Below are positions 52,593 to 64,000 of a stretch of 64,000 nucleotides of DNA, one piece after another. This stretch comes from Auanema rhodensis (Eukaryota > Nematoda > Chromadorea > Rhabditida > Rhabditidae). The position numbers and the translations under genes are program-made. The stretch spans positions 1,736,001-1,800,000 of the forward strand of contig OZ059897.1 of NCBI GenBank assembly GCA_964057225.1, in the 5' to 3' direction. Positions within the stretch are counted from its first letter, which is position 1; each line of letters starts with the position of its first letter. The notes beneath the pieces were generated by a model. It searched no databases, had not been told where the DNA came from, and saw nothing but the letters and a program-made list of their open reading frames with translations.

Positions 52593-55400
52593 GATATCTC
52601 GGTGCATTTTTAAGCTAACTCAAATCTGATAACACATATCGACGCAGCTTAAAAATCCGCATCGAATGCACTTTACTACATTAAGAAACGCTCTATACAA
52701 AAATTAGTTATGATCGTTTGAAAAATAATGCATTAGTGTATGCTGAGTTCCCATGTACACTCAACATTGCTTCCAAAAACATTGTGACAAAAATTTTCCC
52801 GAAAAATTTCTAAATAATTTCACAAAAAGTAGGAGTTTTTAGATTTCTTTTTTCAAGGCAAAGACAATGGACAATGTTATTCAACGAAAAAATTAATTCT
52901 TCAGGGTGAAAATCGAGGATATAAGTGTGAACCTATATCAGTTGATTACTCGGTGCATTTTTAAGCTAGCGCAAATCTGATAACACAGATCAACGCAGCT
53001 TAAAAATCCGCATCGAATGCACTATACTACATTGAGAAACGCTCCATACAAAAATTAGTTATGATCGTTTGAAAAATAATGCATTAGTGTATGTTGAGTT
53101 CCCATGTACACTCAACATTGCTTCCAAAAACATTTTGACAAAAATTTTCCCGAAAATTTTCTGAATAATTTCACAAAAAGTAAATGTTTTTAGATTCCTT
53201 TTTTCAAGGCGAAGACGATGGACAATGTTATTCAACGAAAAAATTAATTCTTCAAGGTGAAAATCGAGGATATAAGTGTGAACTCATATAAGTTGATATC
53301 TCGGAGCATTTTTAAGCTAGCGCAAATCTGATAACACAGATCGACGCAGCTTAAAAATCCGCATCGACTGCACTATACTACATTGAGAAAAGTTTAATAC
53401 AAAAATTAGTTATGATCGTTTGAAAAATAATGCATTAGTGTGTGTTGAGTTCCCATGTACACTTAACATTGCTTCCAAAAACATTGTGACAAAAATTTTC
53501 CCGAAAAATTTCTAAATAATTTCACAAAAAGTAGATGTTTTTAGATTTCTTTTTTCAAGGCAAAGACGATGGACAATGTTATTCAACGAAAAAATTAATT
53601 CTTCAGGGTGAAAATCGAGGATATAAGTGTGAACCTATATCAGTTGATTACTCGGTGCATTTTTAAGCTAACTCAAATCTGATAACACAGATCAACGCAG
53701 CTTAAAAATCCGCTTCGAATGCACTATACTACATTGAGAAACGCTCTATACAAAATTTAGTTATGATCGTTTGAAAAATAATGCATTAGTGTATGTTGAG
53801 TTCCCATGTACACTCAACATTGCTTCCAAAAACATTTTGACAAAAATTTTCCCGAACAATTTCTAAATAATTTCACAAAAAGTAGATGTTTTTAGATTCC
53901 TTTTTTCAAGACGAAGACGATGGACAATGTTATTCAACGAAAAAATCATTTCTTCAGGGTGAAAATCGAGGATATAAGTGTGAACATATATCAGTTGATA
54001 TCTCGGTGCATTTTTAAGCTAACTCAAATCTGATAACACAGATCAACGCAGCTTAAAAATCCGCATCGAATGCACTATACTACATTGAGAAACGCTCTAT
54101 ACAAAAATTAGTTATGATCGTTTGAAAAATAATGCATTAGTGTATGCTGAGTTCCCATGTACACTCAACATTGCTTCCAAAAACATTGTGACAAAAATTT
54201 TCCCGAAAAATTTCTAAATAATTTCACAAAAAGTAGGAGTTTTTAGATTTCTTTTTTCAAGGCAAAGACAATGGACAATGTTATTCAACGAAAAAATTAA
54301 TTCTTCAGGGTGAAAATCGAGGATATAAGTGTGAACCTATATCAGTTGATTACTCGGTGCATTTTTAAGCTAGCGCAAATCTGATAACACAGATCAACGC
54401 AGCTTAAAAATCCGCATCGAATGCACTATACTACATTGAGAAACGCTCCATACAAAAATTAGTTATGATCGTTTGAAAAATAATGCATTAGTGTATGTTG
54501 AGTTCCCATGTACACTCAACATTGCTTCCAAAAACATTTTGACAAAAATTTTCCCGAAAAATTTCTGAATAATTTCACAAAAAGTAAATTTTTTTAGATT
54601 CCTTTTTTCAAGGCGAAGACGATGGACAATGTTATTCAACGAAAAAATTAATTCTTCAAGGTGAAAATCGAGGATATAAGTGTGAACTCATATAAGTTGA
54701 TATCTCGGAGCATTTTTAAGCTAGCGCAAATCTGATAACACAGATCGACGCAGCTTAAAAATCCGCATCGACTGCACTATACTACATTGAGAAAAGTTTA
54801 ATACAAAAATTAGTTATGATCGTTTGAAAAATAATGCATTAGTGTGTGTTGAGTTCCCATGTACACTTAACATTGCTTCCAAAAACATTGTGACAAAAAT
54901 TTTCCCGAAAAATTTCTAAATAATTTCACAAAAAGTAGATGTTTTTAGATTTCTTTTTTCAAGGCAAAGACGATGGACAATGTTATTCAACGAAAAAATT
55001 AATTCTTCAGGGTGAAAATCGAGGATATAAGTGTGAACCTATATCAGTTGATTACTCGGTGCATTTTTAAGTTAGCGCAAATCTGATAACACAGATCAAC
55101 GCAGCTTAAAAATCCGCTTCGAATGCACTATACTACATTGAGAAACGCTCTATACAAAATTTAGTTATGATCGTTTGAAAAATAATGCATTAGTGTATGT
55201 TGAGTTCCCATGTACACTCAACATTGCTTCCAAAAACATTTTGACAAAAATTTTCCCGAACAATTTCTAAATAATTTCACAAAAAGTAAATGTTTTTAGA
55301 TTCCTTTTTTCAAGACGAATACGATGGACAATGTTATTCAACGAAAAAATTAATTCTTCAGGGTGAAAATCGAGGATATAAGTGTGAACCTATATCAGTT
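52593..55400 (+). repeat. Domain B 4-mer (1404 bp), second pair
   Basis: Units 52593, 52944, 53295, 53646 correspond to 53997, 54348, 54699, 55050. Markers are gtaggagttttt, then gattactcgg with gctccatac, then tcggagc with catcgactgc and gaaaagtttaatac, then gattactcgg with ccgcttcg, aaaattta and cccgaacaattt. The units at 51891 and 55401 (ccgcgtcg) are also relatives of each other, 10 units apart. Confidence 0.85.
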
Positions 55401-56102
55401 GATTACTCGGTGCATTTTTAAGTTAGCGCAAATCTGATAACACAGATCAACGCAGCTTAAAAATCCGCGTCGAATGCACTATACTACATTGAGAAACGCT
55501 CTATACAAAAATTAGTTATGATCGTTTGAAAAATAATGCATTAGTGTATGTTGAGTTCCCATGTACACTCAACATTGCTTCCAAAAACATTTTGACAAAA
55601 ATTTTCCCGAACAATTTCTAAATAATTTCACAAAAAGTAGATGTTTTTAGATTCCTTTTTTCAAGACGAAGACGATGGACAATGTTATTCAACGAAAAAA
55701 TCATTTCTTCAGGGTGAAAATCGAGGATATAAGTGTGAACATATATCAGTTGATATCTCGGTGCATTTTTAAGCTAACTCAAATCTGATAACACAGATCA
55801 ACGCAGCTTAAAAATCCGCATCGAATGCACTATACTACATTGAGAAACGCTCTATACAAAAATTAGTTATGATCGTTTGAAAAATAAAGCATTAGTGTAT
55901 GTTGAGTTCCCATGTACACTCAACATTGCTTCCAAAAACATTTTGACAAAAATTTTCCCGAACAATTTCTAAATAATTTCACAAAAAGTAGATGTTTTTA
56001 GATTCCTTTTTTCAAGACGAAGACGATGGACAATGTTATTCAACGAAAAAATCATTTCTTCAGGGTGAAAATCGAGGATATAAGTGTGAACATATATCAG
56101 TT

Positions 56103-58910
56103 GATATCTCGGTGCATTTTTAAGCTAACTCAAATCTGATAACACAGATCGACGCAGCTCAAAAATCCGCATCGAATGCACTATACTACATTGAGAAACG
56201 CTCTATACAAAAATTAGTTATGATCGTTTGAAAAATAATGCATTAGTGTATGTTGAGTTCCCATGTACACTCAACATTGCTTCCAAAAACATTGTGACAA
56301 AAATTTTCCCGAAAAATTTCTAAATAATTTCACAAAAAGTAGGAGTTTTTAGATTTCTTTTTTCAAGGCAAAGACAATGGACAATGTTATTCAACGAAAA
56401 AATTAATTCTTCAAGGTGAAAATCGAGGATATAAGTGTGAACTCATATAAGTTGATATCTCGGAGCATTTTTAAGCTAGCGCAAATCTGATAACACAGAT
56501 CAACGCAGCTTAAAAATCCGCGTCGAATGCACTATACTACATTGAGAAACGCTCTATACAAAATTTAGTTATGATCGTTTGAAAAATAATGCATTAGTGT
56601 ATGTTGAGTTCCCATGTACACTCAACATTGCTTCCAAAAACATTGTGACAAAAATTTTCCCGAAAAATTTCTAAATAATTTCACAAAAAGTAAATGTTTT
56701 TAGATTCCTTTTTCTAAGACGAATACGATAGACAATGTTATTCAACGAAAAAATTAATTCTTCAAGGTGAAAATCGAGGATATAAGTGTGAACTCATATA
56801 AGTTGATATCTCGGAGCATTTTTAAGCTAGCGCAAATCTGATAACACAGATCGACGCAGCTTAAAAATCCGCATCGACTGCACTATACTACATTGAGAAA
56901 AGTTTATTACAAAAATTAGTTATGATCGTTTGAAAAAAAATGCATTAGTGTGTGTTGAGTTCCCATGTACACTTAACATTGCTTCCAAAAACATTGTGAC
57001 AAAAATTTTCCCGAAAAATTTCTAAATAATTTCACAAAAAGTAGATGTTTTTAGATTTCTTTTTTCAAGGCAAAGACGATGGACAATGTTATTCAACGAA
57101 AAAATTAATTCTTCAGGGTGAAAATCGAGGATATAAGTGTGAACCTATATCAGTTGATTACTCGGTGCATTTTTAAGTTAGCGCAAATCTGATAACACAG
57201 ATCAACGCAGCTTAAAAATCCGCGTCGAATGCACTATACTACATTGAGAAACGCTCTATACAAAATTTAGTTATGATCGTTTGAAAAATAATGCATTAGT
57301 GTATGTTGAGTTCCCATGTACACTCAACATTGCTTCCAAAAACATTTTGACAAAAATTTTCCCGAACAATTTCTAAATAATTTCACAAAAAGTAGATGTT
57401 TTTAGATTCCTTTTTTCAAGACGAAGACGATGGACAATGTTATTCAACGAAAAAATCATTTCTTCAGGGTGAAAATCGAGGATATAAGTGTGAACATATA
57501 TCAGTTGATATCTCGGTGCATTTTTAAGCTAACTCAAATCTGATAACACAGATCGACGCAGCTCAAAAATCCGCATCGAATGCACTATACTACATTGAGA
57601 AACGCTCTATACAAAAATTAGTTATGATCGTTTGAAAAATAATGCATTAGTGTATGTTGAGTTCCCATGTACACTCAACATTGCTTCCAAAAACATTGTG
57701 ACAAAAATTTTCCCGAAAAATTTCTAAATAATTTCACAAAAAGTAGGAGTTTTTAGATTTCTTTTTTCAAGGCAAAGACAATGGACAATGTTATTCAACG
57801 AAAAAATTAATTCTTCAAGGTGAAAATCGAGGATATAAGTGTGAACTCATATAAGTTGATATCTCGGAGCATTTTTAAGCTAGCGCAAATCTGATAACAC
57901 AGATCAACGCAGCTTAAAAATCCGCGTCGAATGCACTATACTACATTGAGAAACGCTCTATACAAAATTTAGTTATGATCGTTTGAAAAATAATGCATTA
58001 GTGTATGTTGAGTTCCCATGTACACTCAACATTGCTTCCAAAAACATTGTGACAAAAATTTTCCCGAAAAATTTCTAAATAATTTCACAAAAAGTAAATG
58101 TTTTTAGATTCCTTTTTTTAAGACGAATACGATAGACAATGTTATTCAACGAAAAAATTAATTCTTCAAGGTGAAAATCGAGGATATAAGTGTGAACTCA
58201 TATAAGTTGATATCTCGGAGCATTTTTAAGCTAGCGCAAATCTGATAACACAGATCGACGCAGCTTAAAAATCCGCATCGACTGCACTATACTACATTGA
58301 GAAAAGTTTATTACAAAAATTAGTTATGATCGTTTGAAAAAAAATGCATTAGTGTGTGTTGAGTTCCCATGTACACTTAACATTGCTTCCAAAAACATTG
58401 TGACAAAAATTTTCCCGAAAAATTTCTAAATAATTTCACAAAAAGTAGATGTTTTTAGATTTCTTTTTTCAAGGCAAAGACGATGGACAATGTTATTCAA
58501 CGAAAAAATTAATTCTTCAGGGTGAAAATCGAGGATATAAGTGTGAACCTATATCAGTTGATTACTCGGTGCATTTTTAAGTTAGCGCAAATCTGATAAC
58601 ACAGATCAACGCAGCTTAAAAATCCGCGTCGAATGCACTATACTACATTGAGAAACGCTCTATACAAAATTTAGTTATGATCGTTTGAAAAATAATGCAT
58701 TAGTGTATGTTGAGTTCCCATGTACACTCAACATTGCTTCCAAAAACATTTTGACAAAAATTTTCCCGAACAATTTCTAAATAATTTCACAAAAAGTAGA
58801 TGTTTTTAGATTCCTTTTTTCAAGACGAAGACGATGGACAATGTTATTCAACGAAAAAATCATTTCTTCAGGGTGAAAATCGAGGATATAAGTGTGAACA
58901 TATATCAGTT
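56103..58910 (+). repeat. Domain B 4-mer (1404 bp), third pair
   Basis: Units 56103, 56454, 56805, 57156 correspond to 57507, 57858, 58209, 58560. Markers are gctcaaaaatcc with gtaggagttttt, tcggagc with ccgcgtcg and acgatagac, tcggagc with gaaaagtttattac and gaaaaaaaatgc, and gattactcgg with ccgcgtcg and cccgaacaattt. The copies look almost identical. One visible difference is ctttttctaag against ctttttttaag in the second unit. Confidence 0.9.
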
Positions 58911-61900
58911 GATATCTCGGTGCATTTTTAAGCTAACTCAAATCTGATAACACAGATCGACGCAGCTTAAAAATCCGCATCGAATGCACTATACTACATT
59001 GAGAAACGCTCTATACAAAAATTAGTTATGATCGTTTGAAAAATAATGCATTAGTGTATGTTGAGTTCCCATGTACACTCAACATTGCTTCCAAAAACAT
59101 TGTGACAAAAATTTTCCCGAAAAATTTCTAAATAATTTCACAAAAAGTAGGAGTTTTTAGATTTCTTTTTTCAAGGCAAAGACAATGGACAATGTTATTC
59201 AACGAAAAAATTAATTCTTCAGGGTGAAAATCGAGGATATAAGTGTGAACATATATCAGTTGATATCTCGGTGCATTTTTAAGCTAACTCAAATCTGATA
59301 ACACAGATCGACGCAGCTTAAAAATCCGCATCGAATGCACTATACTACATTGAGAAACGCTCTATACAAAAATTAGTTATGATCGTTTGAAAAATAATGC
59401 ATTAGTGTATGTTGAGTTCCCATGTACACTCAACATTGCTTCCAAAAACATTGTGACAAAAATTTTCCCGAAAAATTTCTAAATAATTTCACAAAAAGTA
59501 GGAGTTTTTAGATTTCTTTTTTCAAGGCAAAGACAATGGACAATGTTATTCAACGAAAAAATTAATTCTTCAGGGTGAAAATCGAGGATATAAGTGTGAA
59601 CATATATCAGTTGATTACTCGGTGCATTTTTAAGCTAGCGCAAATCTGATAACACAGATCAACGCAGCTTAAAAATCCGCATCGAATGCACTATACTACA
59701 TTGAGAAACGCTCCATACAAAAATTAGTTATGATCGTTTGAAAAATAATGCATTAGTGTATGTTGAGTTCCCATGTACACTCAACATTGCTTCCAAAAAC
59801 ATTTTGACAAAAATTTTCCCGAAAAATTTCTGAATAATTTCACAAAAAGTAAATGTTTTTAGATTCCTTTTTTCAAGGCGAAGACGATGGACAATGTTAT
59901 TCAACGAAAAAATTAATTCTTCAAGGTGAAAATCGAGGATATAAGTGTGAACTCATATAAGTTGATATCTCGGAGCATTTTTAAGCTAGCGCAAATCTGA
60001 TAACACAGATCGACGCAGTTTAAAAATCCGCATCGACTGCACTATACTACATTGAGAAAAGTTTAATACAAAAATTAGTTATGATCGTTTGAAAAATAAT
60101 GCATTAGTGTGTGTTGAGTTCCCATGTACACTCAACATTGCTTCCAAAAACATTTTGACAAAAATTTTCCCGAACAATTTCTAAATAATTTCACAAAAAG
60201 TAGATGTTTTTAGATTCCTTTTTTCAAGACGAAGACGATGGACAATGTTATTCAACGAAAAAATCATTTCTTCAGGGTGAAAATCGAGGATATAAGTGTG
60301 AACATATATCAGTTGATATCTCGGTGCATTTTTAAGCTAACTCAAATCTGATAACACAGATCAACGCAGCTTAAAAATCCGCATCGAATGCACTATACTA
60401 CATTGAGAAACGCTCCATACAAAAATTAGTTATGATCGTTTGAAAAATAAAGCATTAGTGTATGTTGAGTTCCCATGTACACTCAACATTGCTTCCAAAA
60501 ACATTTTGACAAAAATTTTCCCGAACAATTTCTAAATAATTTCACAAAAATTAGATGTTTTTAGATTCCTTTTTTCAAGACGAAGACGATGGACAATGTT
60601 ATTCAACGAAAAAATCATTTCTTCAGGGTGAAAATCGAGGATATAAGTGTGAACATATATCAGTTGATATCTCGGTGCATTTTTAAGCTAACTCAAATCT
60701 GATAACACAGATCGACGCAGCTTAAAAATCCGCATCGACTGCACTATACTACATTGAGAAAAGTTTATTACAAAAATTAGTTATGATCGTTTGAAAAAAA
60801 ATGCATTAGTGTGTGTTGAGTTCCCATGTACACTTAACATTGCTTCCAAAAACATTGTGACAAAAATTTTCCCGAAAAATTTCTAAATAATTTCACAAAA
60901 AGTAGATGTTTTTAGATTTCTTTTTTCAAGGCAAAGACGATGGACAATGTTATTCAACGAAAAAATTAATTCTTCAGGGTGAAAATCGAGGATATAAGTG
61001 TGAACCTATATCAGTTGATTACTCGGTGCATTTTTAAGTTAGCGCAAATCTGATAACACAGATCAACGCAGCTTAAAAATCCGCGTCGAATGCACTATAC
61101 TACATTGAGAAAAGTTTATTACAAAATTTAGTTATGATCGTTTGAAAAATAATGCATTAGTGTATGTTGAGTTCCCATGTACACTCAACATTGCTTCCAA
61201 AAACATTTTGACAAAAATTTTCCCGAACAATTTCTAAATAATTTCACAAAAAGTAGATGTTTTTAGATTCCTTTTTTCAAGACGAAGACGATGGACAATG
61301 TTATTCAACGAAAAAATCATTTCTTCAGGGTGAAAATCGAGGATATAAGTGTGAACATATATCAGTTGATATCTCGGTGCATTTTTAAGCTAACTCAAAT
61401 CTGATAACACAGATCGACGCAGCTTAAAAATCCGCATCGAATGCACTATACTACATTGAGAAACGCTCTATACAAAAATTAGTTATGATCGTTTGAAAAA
61501 TAATGCATTAGTGTATGTTGAGTTCCCATGTACACTCAACATTGCTTCCAAAAACATTGTGACAAAAATTTTCCCGAAAAATTTCTAAATAATTTCACAA
61601 AAAGTAGGAGTTTTTAGATTTCTTTTTTCAAGGCAAAGACAATGGACAATGTTATTCAACGAAAAAATTAATTCTTCAGGGTGAAAATCGAGGATATAAG
61701 TGTGAACATATATCAGTTGATATCTCGGTGCATTTTTAAGCTAACTCAAATCTGATAACACAGATCGACGCAGCTTAAAAATCCGCATCGAATGCACTAT
61801 ACTACATTGAGAAACGCTCTATACAAAAATTAGTTATGATCGTTTGAAAAATAATGCATTAGTGTATGTTGAGTTCCCATGTACACTCAACATTGCTTCC

Positions 61901-63824
61901 AAAAACATTGTGACAAAAATTTTCCCGAAAAATTTCTAAATAATTTCACAAAAAGTAGGAGTTTTTAGATTTCTTTTTTCAAGGCAAAGACAATGGACAA
62001 TGTTATTCAACGAAAAAATTAATTCTTCAGGGTGAAAATCGAGGATATAAGTGTGAACATATATCAGTTGATTACTCGGTGCATTTTTAAGCTAGCGCAA
62101 ATCTGATAACACAGATCAACGCAGCTTAAAAATCCGCATCGAATGCACTATACTACATTGAGAAACGCTCCATACAAAAATTAGTTATGATCGTTTGAAA
62201 AATAATGCATTAGTGTATGTTGAGTTCCCATGTACACTCAACATTGCTTCCAAAAACATTTTGACAAAAATTTTCCCGAAAAATTTCTGAATAATTTCAC
62301 AAAAAGTAAATGTTTTTAGATTCCTTTTTTCAAGGCGAAGACGATGGACAATGTTATTCAACGAAAAAATTAATTCTTCAAGGTGAAAATCGAGGATATA
62401 AGTGTGAACTCATATAAGTTGATATCTCGGAGCATTTTTAAGCTAGCGCAAATCTGATAACACAGATCGACGCAGTTTAAAAATCCGCATCGACTGCACT
62501 ATACTACATTGAGAAAAGTTTAATACAAAAATTAGTTATGATCGTTTGAAAAATAATGCATTAGTGTGTGTTGAGTTCCCATGTACACTCAACATTGCTT
62601 CCAAAAACATTTTGACAAAAATTTTCCCGAACAATTTCTAAATAATTTCACAAAAAGTAGATGTTTTTAGATTCCTTTTTTCAAGACGAAGACGATGGAC
62701 AATGTTATTCAACGAAAAAATCATTTCTTCAGGGTGAAAATCGAGGATATAAGTGTGAACATATATCAGTTGATATCTCGGTGCATTTTTAAGCTAACTC
62801 AAATCTGATAACACAGATCAACGCAGCTTAAAAATCCGCATCGAATGCACTATACTACATTGAGAAACGCTCCATACAAAAATTAGTTATGATCGTTTGA
62901 AAAATAAAGCATTAGTGTATGTTGAGTTCCCATGTACACTCAACATTGCTTCCAAAAACATTTTGACAAAAATTTTCCCGAACAATTTCTAAATAATTTC
63001 ACAAAAATTAGATGTTTTTAGATTCCTTTTTTCAAGACGAAGACGATGGACAATGTTATTCAACGAAAAAATCATTTCTTCAGGGTGAAAATCGAGGATA
63101 TAAGTGTGAACATATATCAGTTGATATCTCGGTGCATTTTTAAGCTAACTCAAATCTAATAACACAGATCGACGCAGCTTAAAAATCCGCATCGACTGCA
63201 CTATACTACATTGAGAAAAGTTTATTACAAAAATTAGTTATGATCGTTTGAAAAAAAATGCATTAGTGTGTGTTGAGTTCCCATGTACACTTAACATTGC
63301 TTCCAAAAACATTGTGACAAAAATTTTCCCGAAAAATTTCTAAATAATTTCACAAAAAGTAGATGTTTTTAGATTTCTTTTTTCAAGGCAAAGACGATGG
63401 ACAATGTTATTCAACGAAAAAATTAATTCTTCAGGGTGAAAATCGAGGATATAAGTGTGAACCTATATCAGTTGATTACTCGGTGCATTTTTAAGTTAGC
63501 GCAAATCTGATAACACAGATCAACGCAGCTTAAAAATCCGCGTCGAATGCACTATACTACATTGAGAAACGCTCTATACAAAATTTAGTTATGATCGTTT
63601 GAAAAATAATGCATTAGTGTATGTTGAGTTCCCATGTACACTCAACATTGCTTCCAAAAACATTTTGACAAAAATTTTCCCGAACAATTTCTAAATAATT
63701 TCACAAAAAGTAGATGTTTTTAGATTCCTTTTTCCAAGACGAAGACGATGGACAATGTTATTCAACGAAAAAATCATTTCTTCAGGGTGAAAATCGAGGA
63801 TATAAGTGTGAACATATATCAGTT
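58911..63824 (+). repeat. Domain B 7-mer (2457 bp), two near-identical copies
   Basis: Units 58911, 59262, 59613, 59964, 60315, 60666, 61017 recur at exactly +2457 as 61368 to 63474. The first two units of each copy are a doublet (both gtaggagttttt). The differences I see are ctgataac/ctaataac in unit 6 (near 63154), gaaaagtttattac/gaaacgctctatac in unit 7, and cttttttcaag/ctttttccaag in unit 7. The partial unit from 63825 fits the start of a third copy as far as it can be read. Confidence 0.92.
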
Positions 63825-64000
63825 GATATCTCGGTGCATTTTTAAGCTAACTCAAATCTGATAACACAGATCGACGCAGCTTAAAAATCCGCATCGAATG
63901 CACTATACTACATTGAGAAACGCTCTATACAAAAATTAGTTATGATCGTTTGAAAAATAATGCATTAGTGTATGTTGAGTTCCCATGTACACTCAACATT
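63825..64000 (+). repeat. Partial last unit
   Basis: The first 176 bases of a B unit (gctaactc, gatcgacgc, gcttaaaaatcc, gctctatac, atgttgag). The array evidently continues beyond the window. Confidence 0.95.

Larger units (their letters stand above)
1..64000 (+). repeat. Tandem satellite array, ~351-bp unit, 182 full copies plus a partial
   Basis: The motif gatatctcgg (or a one- to two-base variant) recurs every 345-352 bases from 1 to 63825, always on the + strand, with no interruption, inversion or foreign insertion. Summing the intervals gives 182 complete units (mean 350.7 bp) and a last unit cut by the window end. Each unit holds, in order: an AT-rich start with gctagcgc or gctaactc, the atctgataacacagatc block, a variable segment after gacgcag, a conserved core from gcattagtgt to cccgaa, a T-tract, and a 3' part ending tatatcagtt. 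G+C is about 30% by hand count of one unit. This is the pattern of a eukaryotic centromeric or pericentromeric satellite. The satellite family and species are not recognised. Confidence 0.99.
40305..64000 (+). repeat. Domain B: 67 full units of satellite family B plus a partial unit
   Basis: From here every unit carries aaattagttatgatcg (or close), aataatgcatt, gagttccc and tttctaaataatttcac or tttctgaataatttcac. Many have gctaactc or gttaactc instead of gctagcgc. The unit is strikingly constant: 67 intervals add up to 23520 bp, that is 351 each except three of 352 (40656-41007, 43114-43465, 46274-46625). Higher-order order is weak at 40305-42411, then an 8-mer, then 4-mers, then a 7-mer at the far end. 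Confidence 0.95.

Noticed and set aside
55883-62908. AATAAA polyadenylation signals at 55883, 60446 and 62903
   Set aside because: They come from one T-to-A change in a B subtype (taaagcatta), have no upstream gene, and are expected in 30% G+C DNA.
1-64000. CRISPR array
   Set aside because: The period is ~351 bp of continuous repeat without unique spacers. There are no cas genes and the sequence is not prokaryotic in character.
1-64000. Transposon, rDNA spacer or telomeric repeat
   Set aside because: No terminal repeats, transposase or reverse transcriptase frames, rRNA sequence or short telomeric motif arrays are visible anywhere.
1-64000. A bacterial or phage defence system or other multi-gene system
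   Set aside because: There is no coding content to build it from. The window is repeat from end to end.

Overview
The whole 64 kb window is one uninterrupted, head-to-tail satellite DNA array. I find no credible protein-coding gene, RNA gene, transposon, CRISPR array or unique sequence. The unit is about 351 bp. Taking the first base of gatatctcgg as unit start, I count 182 complete units plus a 176-bp partial unit at 63825-64000, all in the same orientation (mean 350.7 bp). A hand count of one unit (1048-1398) gives 105 G+C in 351 bases, about 30% G+C. CpG is not depleted in that unit.

A megasatellite of this size points to a eukaryotic heterochromatic region, probably centromeric or pericentromeric. 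The lack of CpG depletion fits a lineage with little germline CpG methylation, such as many insects and other invertebrates, better than a vertebrate or plant. I do not recognise the satellite by name and cannot name the species.

Layout: (1) Domain A, 1-39953, holds 114 units of 345-351 bp. Diagnostic variants are aaattatttatgattg, aaaaatgatgcatt, gagtttcc and tttcaagataattt. (2) One junction unit, 39954-40304, starts A-compatible and becomes B-like after about 40045. (3) Domain B, 40305-64000, holds 67 complete units, all 351 bp except three of 352. Diagnostic variants are aaattagttatgatcg, aaaaataatgcatt, gagttccc and tttctaaataatttcac.

On top of the unit there is nested higher-order structure. 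Domain A has 2-mer duplications (1-1398, 36100-37500), 3-mer duplications (5257-7356, 22435-24534), a 4-mer duplication (23485-26286), a 5-mer offset repeat (33647/35398), a 12-mer of 4207 bp whose first copy carries an extra 3-mer (about 3.75-13.2 kb), and a 19-mer of 6661 bp (from 12266 and 18927). Domain B has an 8-mer (about 44519-48380), three separate pairs of 4-mers of 1404 bp, and a 7-mer of 2457 bp in two almost identical copies (58911-63824). The units flanking the A/B junction are the most irregular and lack clear higher-order order.

There are no genes to work together. Any function would be structural (chromatin, centromere) or through satellite transcripts. The features most worth attention are the short dyads inside each unit, above all a 9-bp-arm hairpin with a GTGA loop that is perfect in many A units and broken in nearly all B units, and a second 9-bp inverted repeat kept in both families.
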